Notes: generated from the sequence alone by a model not told the origin. A stretch of 12,640 bases of DNA from Thermoplasmata archaeon UBA184 (GCA_002495185.1 DAEB01000042.1:4214-16853), one strand, 5' to 3'; shown: positions 1 through 7,513, counted from the stretch's first letter. Translations and numbers: made by a program.

Positions 1-26
1 ACGCTGCAGATGAACTCCTCCATTGA

Positions 27-81
27 CGGCCGGCCCCCCACCGAGCCGGCCGCCCGAAAAAGCCCCCCTATATAGGCTTTT
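27..81. terminator. Two consecutive inverted repeats, candidate terminator region
   Basis: CGGCCGGC at 27-34 pairs perfectly with GCCGGCCG at 45-52 (8-bp stem, 10-nt loop). AAAAGCC at 58-64 pairs with GGCTTTT at 75-81 (7-bp stem, 10-nt loop). The second repeat leaves a short T run on either strand, so it could act in both directions. Archaeal termination depends mainly on U tracts and these are only 4-5 T long, so the terminator role is inferred from position after a possible upstream stop codon. Confidence 0.3.
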
Positions 82-161
82 GGAAGTGGAGAAACGGGAG
101 GCCCTGACGCGAGCCCCGTTGACCCGTTCCGGGCCCCGACGAAACCCTCCCGCGGAGCCAC

Positions 162-169
162 CGTTATCT
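162..169 (+). promoter_or_regulatory. Weak TATA-like element upstream of purS
   Basis: CGTTATCT lies about 35-40 nt before the ATG at 202, similar to the spacing of clearer AT-rich boxes before other transcription units in the window. The TATATAGG at 69-76 is a better TATA match but would give a leader of about 100 nt. Which one is used cannot be decided from sequence. Confidence 0.3.
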
Positions 170-201
170 CTTCGGTTCGGTACGATGGCACCGGATTCGG
201 A

Positions 202-465
202 ATGACGGCGGAACGGACCGTTCGAATGGAGGTGCGGGTCGAGCTCAAGCCCGGGGTTCTGGACGCCGAGGCCGAGAGCATCGAGAAGTCGCTCGGACTC
301 CTCGGGATCCCTTCCGTACGGCACGTTACCACCGCTCGCATCTACGACCTCGAATTCGCGGGCGTGTCGGACGAGGAAGCGCTGCGCCTCGCGAATCGGG
401 CGGTCGAACGGCTGCTCGCGAATCCCGTCATCCATCGGGTGTCGGTGCATCCGGTCCCGGCGTAG
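202..465 (+). CDS. purS: Phosphoribosylformylglycinamidine synthase subunit PurS
   Basis: PurS is the small structural subunit of the three-part FGAM synthase (PurS, PurQ, PurL). It bridges the glutaminase and synthase subunits in step four of de novo purine synthesis. The product is 87 residues from ATG 202, or 79 from the in-frame ATG at 226, which begins MEVRVELKPGV. The second length and opening are closer to the usual 80-84 residue family, so the true start may be 226. The family pattern is visible: VELKPGVLDAE at the start, the LG..SVRHVTTARIYDLEF stretch, and a C-terminal ANPVIHRVSVHPV strand. Neither start has a good ribosome binding site. The stop TAG (463-465) abuts purL, which implies co-translation. 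A purQ gene, commonly adjacent, is not present here. Confidence 0.9.
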   Translation: MTAERTVRMEVRVELKPGVLDAEAESIEKSLGLLGIPSVRHVTTARIYDLEFAGVSDEEALRLANRAVERLLANPVIHRVSVHPVPA

Positions 466-470
466 TGGGC

Positions 471-2777
471 ATGTCGGAGTGGTCGGACGAGGTCGCCCTC
501 CTCCCGATTCGTCGGGCGTCCCCGGCCGGCCTCGAGAAGCTGTCGGCCGCCCAGGGTCTTGGGCTCAACGCGAAGGAGCTCCTCCGACTCCGGACCTACT
601 ACCGCGAGGAAGGGCGCGAGCCCACGGACGTCGAGCTCGCCGGAGTCGCCCAGAGCTGGAGCGAGCATTGCAGCTACAAGAGCTCCCGACCGTTCCTGCG
701 GAAGGCATTCTCGACACTGCGCCCCCGTCCGAAGGTCCTCGGAACGGGGGACGCCGGCGTGTTGCGATTCGAGGAGGGGTACGCGTACGCGATCCGGATC
801 GAGTCGCACAACCATCCGTCGGCGGTCGAGCCGTACGGCGGTGCGGCGACGGGGATCGGAGGCATCCTGCGCGACGTGCTCGCCGTCGGCGGCAAGCCGA
901 TCGCCCTCAGCGACCCGCTCTTCTTCGGGCCGCTCGACCGGGGACCGGAGTCCCTTCCCCCCGGGGTGAAGAGCCCCCGGTACCTCGCGGAGGGGGTCAT
1001 CGCCGGAATCCGCGACTACGGGAACCGGGTCGGTGTCCCCACCGTGTCGGGGTGCGTCTACTTCGACCCGGCGTACATCGTGAACCCTCTCGTGAACGTC
1101 GGTTGCGTGGGGTTCCTTCCGCGGCGCCGATTGACCCCGAACCGGGCGAAGGCGGTCGGCGACCGACTCATCCTGGTGGGGGGCCTCACGGGCCGTGATG
1201 GGATCGGTGGGGTCGCGTTCGCGTCGAAGGAGCTGACCGACCGCAGCGAATCGGAATCTCGGGGAGCGGTTCAGCTGGGAAACCCGATCATGAAGGAGCC
1301 GCTCATCCACGCCTGTCTCGAGTCGTACGACCGCGGGCTCGTCCGGGGCCAGAAGGACCTCGGCGGTGGTGGCCTCGCGACCGCGTCGGGGGAGCTCGTC
1401 CATGCCGGCGGGTTCGGTTTGCGCATCGAGCTCTCGCTCGTGCCACGACGGGAAGAAGGGCTCCGGCCGTGGGAGGTCTGGATCTCGGAGTCGCAGGAGC
1501 GGATGATCCTCGACGTCGCTCCGCGGGATGTCGAGGAGCTCCTCACCATCTTCCGACGGCACGACGTGCCGGCGACCGATATCGGCGAGGTGACGGAGGG
1601 GCCGTTCGAGACGCTCCTCTGGCACGGCGCGCTCGCGGCCCGCCTGCGGGTCGGGTTCCGCGTCGACCCACCCGTGATCCGTCGGCCGACACGCCTTCGG
1701 CGGCGGCGCGTCGTGCGCTCGCCGGACCTCTCGGGCGAAGCGCCCGGTCGATTGTTCGAAGAGCTCGTCCTCGCGCCGGACTCTCTCTCGCGCGAGCCGG
1801 TCCTGCGAGTCTACGACCACGAAGTGCAGGGTCGCACGGTGATCAAACCGCTCCACGGCCGCGTGACGTCACCGTCGCACGGGGACGCCATGGTCGTGCA
1901 GCCCCGCCCGTCGAGCCTTCGGGGCCTCGGGATCACGACTTCGGCCCAGCCGTGGGCCTGCTCCGAGGACCCCGAAGCCGGTGGGGTCCTCGTGGTCGAG
2001 GAAGCCGCGCGGAACCTCTACGCGGTCGGGGCGCGACCCGACGCGTTCACGAACTGCCTCAACTTCGGGAACCCGGAGGACCCGCACGTCCTCGCCGACT
2101 TCGATTACGTGACGCGAGGTCTCGCGCGCGGCGCCCGCGCGCTCGGCTTCGCGGTTCCGTCCGGGAACGTGAGCTTCTACAACGGCGGACTCGGGGCCGA
2201 GATCCCTCCGACGCCGGTGCTGCTCGCCACGGGGATCGTCGACGACATCGGTCGGGCCGTCACGAGCGACCTCAAGGAGGCGGGGAACCTCCTCTACCTC
2301 GTGGGCCGCTCGGTGCCCGAGCTCGGCGGGTCGCTCCTCGCCCGTCGGCGCGGCCGTTCGGGCCTTCCGGTCCCGCGACCCGACCCGGCCGGCCTGCGAC
2401 GGCTCGGAGAGAGCCTGCTCTCCGCCGGACGCCGGGGGCTCCTGCGTTCGGTCCACGACCTCTCGGACGGAGGCCTCGCCGTCACGCTCGCCGAGATGGC
2501 GTTCGGAGGGGGGTTCGGCTGGGACGTGGACCTCGCGAAGGTCGGTGTCGAGACGCCCGGGCTCGCTCTCGCGGCCGAGGGAAGGAGCCGGTTCGTCGTC
2601 GAGGTCCGCGAAGAGGACGCCGCTCGCTTCGAACGCGCGCTCGCTCCCTCCCGGCGAGTCGTTCTCGGTCGGGTGCGCGAAGGCGACGCGACCCTCCGAT
2701 GGTCCGAGAAGGGCGGGGCGGTGATCCCCCTCGGTCCTCTTTACGACCGATGGAGGACCGGGCTCGGCATCCCGTAG
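471..2777 (+). CDS. purL: Phosphoribosylformylglycinamidine synthase subunit PurL (small type)
   Basis: This is the synthase subunit of FGAM synthase. It converts FGAR, ATP and ammonia (supplied by PurQ) to FGAM in the cytoplasm. The product is 768 residues from ATG 471. A GTG at 465, overlapping the purS stop, would add two residues. The length matches the small PurL of archaea and Gram-positive bacteria and not the fused ~1300-residue proteobacterial form. Signatures are WSEHCSYK (catalytic His about residue 66), ESHNHPSAVEPYGG (about 111-121), QKDLGGGGLATASGE (about 294), a WISESQERM strand, and HDLSDGGLAVTLAEM in the second half (about 662), so both AIRS-like repeats are present. The N-terminus before SEHCSYK is some 20-30 residues longer than in short bacterial PurL. 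The reading frame is intact with no missing key motif. It sits in an operon-like run with purS upstream and dph6 nine bases downstream. Confidence 0.96.
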   Translation: MSEWSDEVALLPIRRASPAGLEKLSAAQGLGLNAKELLRLRTYYREEGREPTDVELAGVAQSWSEHCSYKSSRPFLRKAFSTLRPRPKVLGTGDAGVLRFEEGYAYAIRIESHNHPSAVEPYGGAATGIGGILRDVLAVGGKPIALSDPLFFGPLDRGPESLPPGVKSPRYLAEGVIAGIRDYGNRVGVPTVSGCVYFDPAYIVNPLVNVGCVGFLPRRRLTPNRAKAVGDRLILVGGLTGRDGIGGVAFASKELTDRSESESRGAVQLGNPIMKEPLIHACLESYDRGLVRGQKDLGGGGLATASGELVHAGGFGLRIELSLVPRREEGLRPWEVWISESQERMILDVAPRDVEELLTIFRRHDVPATDIGEVTEGPFETLLWHGALAARLRVGFRVDPPVIRRPTRLRRRRVVRSPDLSGEAPGRLFEELVLAPDSLSREPVLRVYDHEVQGRTVIKPLHGRVTSPSHGDAMVVQPRPSSLRGLGITTSAQPWACSEDPEAGGVLVVEEAARNLYAVGARPDAFTNCLNFGNPEDPHVLADFDYVTRGLARGARALGFAVPSGNVSFYNGGLGAEIPPTPVLLATGIVDDIGRAVTSDLKEAGNLLYLVGRSVPELGGSLLARRRGRSGLPVPRPDPAGLRRLGESLLSAGRRGLLRSVHDLSDGGLAVTLAEMAFGGGFGWDVDLAKVGVETPGLALAAEGRSRFVVEVREEDAARFERALAPSRRVVLGRVREGDATLRWSEKGGAVIPLGPLYDRWRTGLGIP

Positions 2778-2786
2778 TTCTCCTCC

Positions 2787-3494
2787 ATGACCGTCACAGC
2801 GCTGGTCTCGGGAGGGAAGGATTCCGTGTACTCGGCGTACCTCTCCGACACTCAAGGCTGGCCGGTCGACGAACTCGTCACCGTCGTCCCCGAGGACCCG
2901 GACTCGATGCTGTTCCATACACCGAACCTCGACCTCGTCTCCCTGCAGGCCGAGGCATGGGGGAAGTCCCACCGCCGTGTTCGGGTCCGCGGGAGGGGAG
3001 AGGAGTCCGAGCTCGAAGCCCTGCGCGAAGCGGTCGGAGCCGGCCCCGGACCCGTGGTCGCCGGTGCGATCCTCTCGTCGTACCAGTGGGCCCGGGTCCT
3101 CCGGGTGGCGGACGAGGCGGGACGCCGCGTCTACGCTCCGCTCTGGAGAAAGGAACCGGCGCGGGTCGTCCGGGAAGAGATCGACGCGGGCCTCGACATC
3201 CGGCTCGTTCACTTGGCCGCCGAGCCTCTCACGCCCGACCTGCTCGGGCGTACGCTCGACCGGCCGCTGCTCTCCGAGCTCGAGCGCAGGAATCGGGAGG
3301 TCCGGGCGGTGAACGTCGCGGGAGAGGGCGGCGAGTTCGAGACCCTCGTGGTGGACGCCCCCTTCTTCTCGCAGCGGATCGAGATCGACCACTTCGAGAG
3401 AGTGCTCGACGGGACTACCTCCCGGATGAAGATCGACCGGGCCCATCTCGCGCCCAAGCGCTCGGGAACTCCGAGGGGGACGGAGGGCCGATGA
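2787..3494 (+). CDS. dph6: Diphthine--ammonia ligase (Dph6), ATP-PPase family
   Basis: Dph6 catalyses the last step of diphthamide formation on elongation factor 2, amidating diphthine with ammonia and ATP. It is an ATP-pyrophosphatase-fold enzyme found in archaea and eukaryotes. The 235-residue product begins with the PP-loop motif SGGKDS at residues 8-13. It also has the family elements GAILSSYQWARV (about 93), YAPLWRK (about 116-122) and the conserved C-terminal GEGGEFETLVVDAPFF (from residue 179). Length is normal. The ATG follows the purL stop after 9 nt, and the preceding TTCTCCTCC is pyrimidine-rich, so there is no Shine-Dalgarno sequence and translation may depend on purL. The stop codon overlaps the next gene by ATGA. 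No other diphthamide genes (dph2, dph5) are in the window, so the link to purine genes may simply be operon sharing. Confidence 0.92.
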   Translation: MTVTALVSGGKDSVYSAYLSDTQGWPVDELVTVVPEDPDSMLFHTPNLDLVSLQAEAWGKSHRRVRVRGRGEESELEALREAVGAGPGPVVAGAILSSYQWARVLRVADEAGRRVYAPLWRKEPARVVREEIDAGLDIRLVHLAAEPLTPDLLGRTLDRPLLSELERRNREVRAVNVAGEGGEFETLVVDAPFFSQRIEIDHFERVLDGTTSRMKIDRAHLAPKRSGTPRGTEGR

Positions 3495-4258
3495 CGAGAG
3501 CCATAGCGACCGAGTCCCGTCCGAGCGCTCGAGCCCGCGCCGCGGCGGAGCGCGCACGCTCGGCGCTCGGGGACCGGAACGCAGCGTTCGACGACCGCTG
3601 GCTCCGAGCGCTGAGCGGGGCGTCCCGGGAGCGGGTCGACGCGGTGCGGGCCGAGCTCGCGGAGCTCGTTCCGTACGAGCAGCGGATCCGCGCCGAGCAG
3701 CGCGCCGGCGGCCGGTCGTACTATGCCCAATTCCGGGCACCGCTCGAGCTGTACGCGCTCGTTCGTCTCCTCGCTCCGGACCACATCATCGAAACCGGAG
3801 TGAGCAGCGGCGTCTCCTCGACCCACTTCCTGCTCGGCCTCCGCGAGAACGGTCGGGGGACCCTTCATTCGATCGACCTTCCCCTTTCCCAGCGCGGGTC
3901 GCGGTTCTCGTCGCGCGAATCTCCCGTGGTCCTCCCGCCCGGACGCCAGAGCGGTTGGGCGATGCCCCCGGAGCTTCGGGCGGGATGGGATCTTCGGATC
4001 GGACCCAGCGAGAAGGTCCTGCCCGCGCTCGTCGACGAGCTCCCCTCTGTCAGGATCTTCCTGCACGACAGCAAGCACACTCCGGCCCACCTCCTTTTCG
4101 AGCTGCGGACGGTCCGCCCGAAGCTTTCCCGCGGGGCCGTCGTAATCGCGGACAACACCGTCTGGACCGGGGCGGCGTTCCCCCGGTTCGCCCGAGAGGT
4201 CGGCGCCCCCGTTCGCCGGCGGAGGCGCTCCGACCTGGTGGCGCTCACGGTGCCGTAG
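3491..4258 (+). CDS. Class I SAM-dependent methyltransferase, Methyltransf_24-like
   Basis: This is a predicted cytoplasmic methyltransferase of unknown substrate, 255 residues. The glycine-containing SAM-binding loop reads IIETGVSSGVSS (about 99-110) and is followed by an acidic residue in LHSIDLP. LHDSKHT (191-197) and VIADN (218-222) match the HD/S-H and late-strand motifs of the Methyltransf_24 and cephalosporin-hydroxylase-like group. No membrane segment or signal peptide is visible. The first ~60 residues are rich in Arg and Ala and may form a helical extension. The start ATG overlaps the dph6 stop (ATGA), and GGAGG at 3482-3486, four bases upstream, is a usable ribosome binding site, so this start is well supported. 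It is not Dph5, the diphthamide methyltransferase, which has a different tetrapyrrole-methylase fold. Its function cannot be assigned from sequence. Confidence 0.85.
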   Translation: MTRAIATESRPSARARAAAERARSALGDRNAAFDDRWLRALSGASRERVDAVRAELAELVPYEQRIRAEQRAGGRSYYAQFRAPLELYALVRLLAPDHIIETGVSSGVSSTHFLLGLRENGRGTLHSIDLPLSQRGSRFSSRESPVVLPPGRQSGWAMPPELRAGWDLRIGPSEKVLPALVDELPSVRIFLHDSKHTPAHLLFELRTVRPKLSRGAVVIADNTVWTGAAFPRFAREVGAPVRRRRRSDLVALTVP

Positions 4259-4293
4259 GGATCGCGACCCGGCCGGATTTTCGGCTCCCCCGG

Positions 4294-4303
4294 AACTTAT
4301 AGT
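4294..4303 (+). promoter_or_regulatory. TATA-like box before the acyl-CoA mutase gene
   Basis: AACTTATAGT in an otherwise GC-rich 68-nt gap, centred about 29 nt before ATG 4327. An archaeal TATA box at this distance would start transcription at or within a few bases of the ATG, giving a leaderless mRNA. The GGAG at 4321-4324 is too close to the ATG to work well as a ribosome binding site. Confidence 0.55.
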
Positions 4304-4326
4304 TCCCATCGCTCTTCCCAGGAGAG

Positions 4327-6042
4327 ATGTCGGCGAGCCGCCCCGTTCGCCCCTCCGTCCCTTCCGCCCCAACCGCCGGGCGGGGCGACCCGGTCCTCGA
4401 GGAGACGCAGCGCTGGGAAGCCGAGGTCCTCGGCCCCGCCCTCGCGAAGAACCCGGAACGGAAGGAGCGGTTCACGACCCTCGGTGGGATCCCGGTCGAG
4501 CGGGTGTACACTCCTCGCTCGGCGAAGCGGTCCGACGAACGGATCGGCTACCCTGGCCAGCCTCCCTTCACCCGGGGAATCCATCCGACCATGTACCGCG
4601 GCCGGGTCTGGTCGATGCGGATGTTCTCGGGGTTCGGGACGCCCGAGGACACGAACCGGCGGTTCCGCTACCTTCTCCGACACGGCGAGAGCGGGCTCTC
4701 GATCGCGTTCGACGACCCCACGCTCTACGGCATCGACGCGGACGACCCGGAGGCGGTCGGCGAGGTCGGAAAGTGCGGAGTGAACGTGAGCTCGCTCGAC
4801 GACATGCGTCGCCTGCTCGCCGGGATCCCCCTCGGCGAGGTGACGACCAGCATGACGATCAACGCGCCGGCGAACATCCTCTGGGGGATGTACCTTCTCG
4901 CCGGGTCCTCGTCGCGGGTCCCGTTCGGTCACCTCGGCGGCACGACGCAGAACGACATCCTGAAGGAGTACATCGCTCAGAAGGAGTTCCTGTACCCGCC
5001 GCGCTCCGCCCTTCGGCTCGTGACCGACACGATCGAGTTCGCGACCCGCTCGACCCCCCGGTGGAACCCGGTATCGATCTCGGGCTACCACATCCGCGAG
5101 GCGGGCTCGACCGCGGTCCAGGAGCTCGCGTTCACGCTCGCCGACGGGCGCACGTACGTTGCCGAGGCGAAGCGACGGGGGCTCGACGTCGACGAGTTCG
5201 CGCCCCGTCTTTCGTTCTTCTTCAACTCGCACAACGATTTCTTCGAGGAGGTCGCGAAGTTCCGGGCCGCTCGTCGCATCTGGGCGCGCGTCATGCGGGA
5301 CGAGTTCGGGGCGAAGTCGGAGCGCTCGATGTGGCTGCGGTTCCACACCCAGACCGCCGGTTGCTCGTGCACGGCGCAGCAGCCCGAGCTCAACATCGTC
5401 CGGACCACCGTCCAGGCGCTCGCGGGCGTTCTCGGGGGGACGCAGTCCCTCCACACGAACTCGTACGACGAAGCGATCCAGCTTCCGAGCGAGGACGCGG
5501 TCCGCATCGCGCTGCGGACCCAGCAGATCCTCGCCCACGAGTCGGGCGTGGCCGAATCGGTCGACCCGTTCGCGGGCAGCTACTACGTCGAGTGGCTCAC
5601 CGACACGATGGAGGAGGAGACGTTCCGCTACTTTGACCGGATCGACGCGCTCGGCGGCGTGGTCGCCGGGATCGAGCGAGGCTTCTTCCAGCGGGAGATC
5701 CAAGAGGCGTCGTTCCGCTATCAGCGCGCGGTCGAAGCGGGCGACGAAAAGGTCGTCGGCGTGAACTCGTACACGGTCGACCAACCGGTCAAGGTCCCCC
5801 GGCTCAAGATCTCCGAGGAAGCCCGGACCGCGCAGGCGCGGCGACTTCGGTCCCTGCGCCAGAAGCGAAACGCCGCGCGCCACGCGGCCGCGCTCGACCG
5901 CCTCCGAAAGGTCGCCGCCACGGAGGAGAAGAACACGATGCCCGCCGTCCTGGACGCTCTCCAGGCCGACGCGACGCTCGGCGAGATCGTGCACGCCTTC
6001 CAGGACGTCTTCGGGTCGTACCGCGAGCGGTCGATGTACTGA
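4327..6042 (+). CDS. B12-dependent acyl-CoA mutase large (catalytic) subunit; methylmalonyl-CoA mutase family, isobutyryl-CoA mutase-like residues
   Basis: This is the 571-residue TIM-barrel catalytic subunit of an adenosylcobalamin-dependent carbon-skeleton mutase. It lacks the C-terminal B12-binding domain, so a separate small subunit is needed; none is in the window. The family core runs from FTTLGGIPVERVYTP (about 53) through TMYRGRVWSMR (88-98), NDILKEY, ISGYHIREAG (His 255, aligned with catalytic His244 of Propionibacterium MutB), FAPRLSFFF and GGTQSLHTNS. Aligned without gaps to MutB, Tyr89 is Phe100 and Arg207 is Gln218. In classical methylmalonyl-CoA mutase those residues contact the substrate carboxylate, while Streptomyces isobutyryl-CoA mutase IcmA has Phe and Gln. 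The equivalents of Arg82 (Arg93) and Arg283 (Arg294) are kept. A butyryl/isobutyryl-type substrate is therefore inferred, but automatic annotation would say methylmalonyl-CoA mutase. It appears to be a single transcription unit with its own promoter. Confidence 0.93.
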   Translation: MSASRPVRPSVPSAPTAGRGDPVLEETQRWEAEVLGPALAKNPERKERFTTLGGIPVERVYTPRSAKRSDERIGYPGQPPFTRGIHPTMYRGRVWSMRMFSGFGTPEDTNRRFRYLLRHGESGLSIAFDDPTLYGIDADDPEAVGEVGKCGVNVSSLDDMRRLLAGIPLGEVTTSMTINAPANILWGMYLLAGSSSRVPFGHLGGTTQNDILKEYIAQKEFLYPPRSALRLVTDTIEFATRSTPRWNPVSISGYHIREAGSTAVQELAFTLADGRTYVAEAKRRGLDVDEFAPRLSFFFNSHNDFFEEVAKFRAARRIWARVMRDEFGAKSERSMWLRFHTQTAGCSCTAQQPELNIVRTTVQALAGVLGGTQSLHTNSYDEAIQLPSEDAVRIALRTQQILAHESGVAESVDPFAGSYYVEWLTDTMEEETFRYFDRIDALGGVVAGIERGFFQREIQEASFRYQRAVEAGDEKVVGVNSYTVDQPVKVPRLKISEEARTAQARRLRSLRQKRNAARHAAALDRLRKVAATEEKNTMPAVLDALQADATLGEIVHAFQDVFGSYRERSMY

Positions 6043-6070
6043 CGGACGCGCCCGCGTCGCTCGGCCCGGG

Positions 6071-6080
6071 ACGCTTAAGC
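6071..6080 (+). promoter_or_regulatory. TATA-like box before folC
   Basis: ACGCTTAAGC in the 67-nt gap between the mutase and folC, centred about 34 nt before GTG 6110. It differs at one base from the ACGTTTAAGC box before alaS. The position predicts a leader of only a few bases, consistent with the absence of a ribosome binding site before folC. Confidence 0.5.
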
Positions 6081-6109
6081 GGACGCGAGCTTCGCCTCTC
6101 GACCTCACC

Positions 6110-7513
6110 GTGACCCACGAGGAATACCGCGCGGCGCTCGACGAACTGTACCAACGCCGCCGCTTCGGCATCCGCCCCGGCCTCGAGACCGTGCGGGCGC
6201 TGCTCGCGGCGCTCGGGCACCCGGAGCTAAGGTTTCCGGCGATCCATGTCACCGGGAGCAAAGGAAAGGGGTCGACCGCGGTCATGGCGCAGTCGGTCCT
6301 CACGGCGGCCGGCGTGCGCACGGGGCTCTTCACCTCCCCCCACCTCGTGAGCTTCCGCGAGCGCGTGCGAGTCGACGGACGGATGATCCCGCGGTCGGCG
6401 GTCGTCGATGGACTCCGTCGGATCGAGACGGTCGCGCGGGACCTCGCGGCCCACGGGACGATCGACCGGGCGCCGACGTTCTTCGAGGTGACGACCGCGC
6501 TCGCCTTCGACTGGTTCGCGCGGGAGGAGGTCGGCGCGGCGGTGGTCGAGGTCGGGATCGGCGGACGACTCGATTCCACGAACGTGCTCGACGCGAAGGT
6601 CGGCGTCATGACGACGGTCGAGCTCGAGCACACCGACCTTCTCGGGCCGACCGTCGAGGCGATCGCTCAGGAGAAGTCGGGGATCTTCCACCCTGGAATG
6701 ACCGGGGTCGTCGGCGAACTCGTCCCGGGGGCGCGCTCGGTCGTGGAGGCGACGGCCCGTCAGTTGGGGGTCCCGCTCTGGCACTTCGGAAAGGAGCTCC
6801 GCGTCGAGGACCGGGTCCTCACGGCCGAGGGGCAGACGTTCACGCTGAAGGTTCCGGGAGCCTCGTTCCCCGAGGTGTTCCTGCCGCTGCTCGGCCGGTT
6901 CCAGCCAACGAACGCGGCCCTGGCGGTCGGCGCGGTCGTGCGGTTCACCCACGCCATCGGGCATCCCCTCCGCCCCGAGGACGTGAAGAACGGGCTCGCC
7001 GAGGTTCGGTGGCCGGGGCGGATGGAGCGAGTCTCGAAACGCCCCGAGGTCTTCTTCGACGTGGCGCATACTCCCGAGAGCGCCGCGGCCGTCGCGCAGA
7101 GCCTGGCCGAGATCTCGCCCCTCGCGGACCCGGGGGAATCGACGATCGTCTTCGGATGCCTCCGAGAAAAGGACGCCGGCCGGATCCTGGACGCGCTCTC
7201 CCCGCTCGCGCGGAACCTGATCGTGGTCCCGGTCCGCTCGGACCGCTCGTCGCGCCCGGCCGACCTCCGGGTGGCCGCGGCCGGGCGGTTCTCGCGAATC
7301 GTCGAGGCGCGCTCGGCCGAAGTGGGAGTCTCCCTCGCGCGCGCTGCGACCGGGCCCGAGGGGTTCGTGCTGGTGGTCGGCAGCGACTATCTCATCGGGG
7401 AGCTCCTCCGGGGGACCGAGGCCGAGGACGAGCCGGACCTCTCCGACCCGGGCGTCACCTCGGGAGCCGGGAAAGAGCACCGCACCGGAACCCACGGGAC
7501 GGTCGCACGATGA
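6110..7513 (+). CDS. folC: Folylpolyglutamate synthase / dihydrofolate synthase family protein (Mur ligase fold)
   Basis: This enzyme adds glutamate to folates (and, in bifunctional members, to dihydropteroate) with ATP in the cytoplasm. The product is 467 residues from GTG 6110. The ATP loop is TGSKGKGST (48-56), followed by TGLFTSPHLVSFRERV, FFEVTTALAFDWF, VEVGIGGRLDSTN, ELEHTDLLG and IAQEKSGIF, the last carrying the Lys that is carbamylated in this fold. The hinge RWPGRME precedes DVAHTPES (317-324), which replaces the usual DGAHNP motif. Order and length agree with FolC, and the last ~30 residues are a hydrophilic, probably disordered tail. The start is inferred from a TATA-like box about 34 nt upstream and the family-like opening. 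The stop overlaps the endonuclease gene by ATGA, so the two are probably co-transcribed. Whether it has one or both synthase activities cannot be told. Confidence 0.92.
   Translation: MTHEEYRAALDELYQRRRFGIRPGLETVRALLAALGHPELRFPAIHVTGSKGKGSTAVMAQSVLTAAGVRTGLFTSPHLVSFRERVRVDGRMIPRSAVVDGLRRIETVARDLAAHGTIDRAPTFFEVTTALAFDWFAREEVGAAVVEVGIGGRLDSTNVLDAKVGVMTTVELEHTDLLGPTVEAIAQEKSGIFHPGMTGVVGELVPGARSVVEATARQLGVPLWHFGKELRVEDRVLTAEGQTFTLKVPGASFPEVFLPLLGRFQPTNAALAVGAVVRFTHAIGHPLRPEDVKNGLAEVRWPGRMERVSKRPEVFFDVAHTPESAAAVAQSLAEISPLADPGESTIVFGCLREKDAGRILDALSPLARNLIVVPVRSDRSSRPADLRVAAAGRFSRIVEARSAEVGVSLARAATGPEGFVLVVGSDYLIGELLRGTEAEDEPDLSDPGVTSGAGKEHRTGTHGTVAR

Larger units (their letters stand above)
1..201. 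other. Non-coding region upstream of purS, possibly with the tail of an upstream gene
   Basis: No convincing complete gene is visible here. On the + strand the third frame reads AADELLH and stops at 24-26, immediately before an inverted repeat, so the first 26 bases could be the 3' end of an upstream gene. Another frame is open to a stop at 73-75. With so few codons neither can be confirmed. The rest holds two inverted repeats, a TATATAGG element at 69-76 and a weaker GTTATC element at 163-168. Confidence 0.4.

Noticed and set aside
23..205. 60-codon ORF from a TTG before purS
   Set aside because: Low-complexity Pro/Arg composition, a rare start codon, and it crosses both inverted repeats and the TATA-like elements. 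Only its last six codons, from ATG 185, are mentioned as a possible mini-ORF.
1469..3490. In-frame open extension upstream of the methyltransferase gene, which would give a 929-residue protein
   Set aside because: It lies over purL and dph6 in another frame and is Arg/Pro/Gly-rich noise. The real start at 3491 has an ATGA overlap and a GGAGG site.
6045..6058. GACGCG/CGCGTC inverted repeat just after the mutase stop
   Set aside because: The 2-nt loop is too tight, there is no T tract, and short GC palindromes are common by chance here.
342..7495. Very long minus-strand open frames opposite purL, dph6/methyltransferase, the mutase and folC (four of 387-778 codons or similar)
   Set aside because: They are antisense to genes with full family motifs, are rich in Arg, Pro, Glu and Asp without any recognisable domain, and are expected from strong GC bias at third codon positions.
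7009..7509. Open extension of the endonuclease frame upstream into folC
   Set aside because: It is a shadow of folC with no family similarity; ATG 7510 gives a normal Nth N-terminus.
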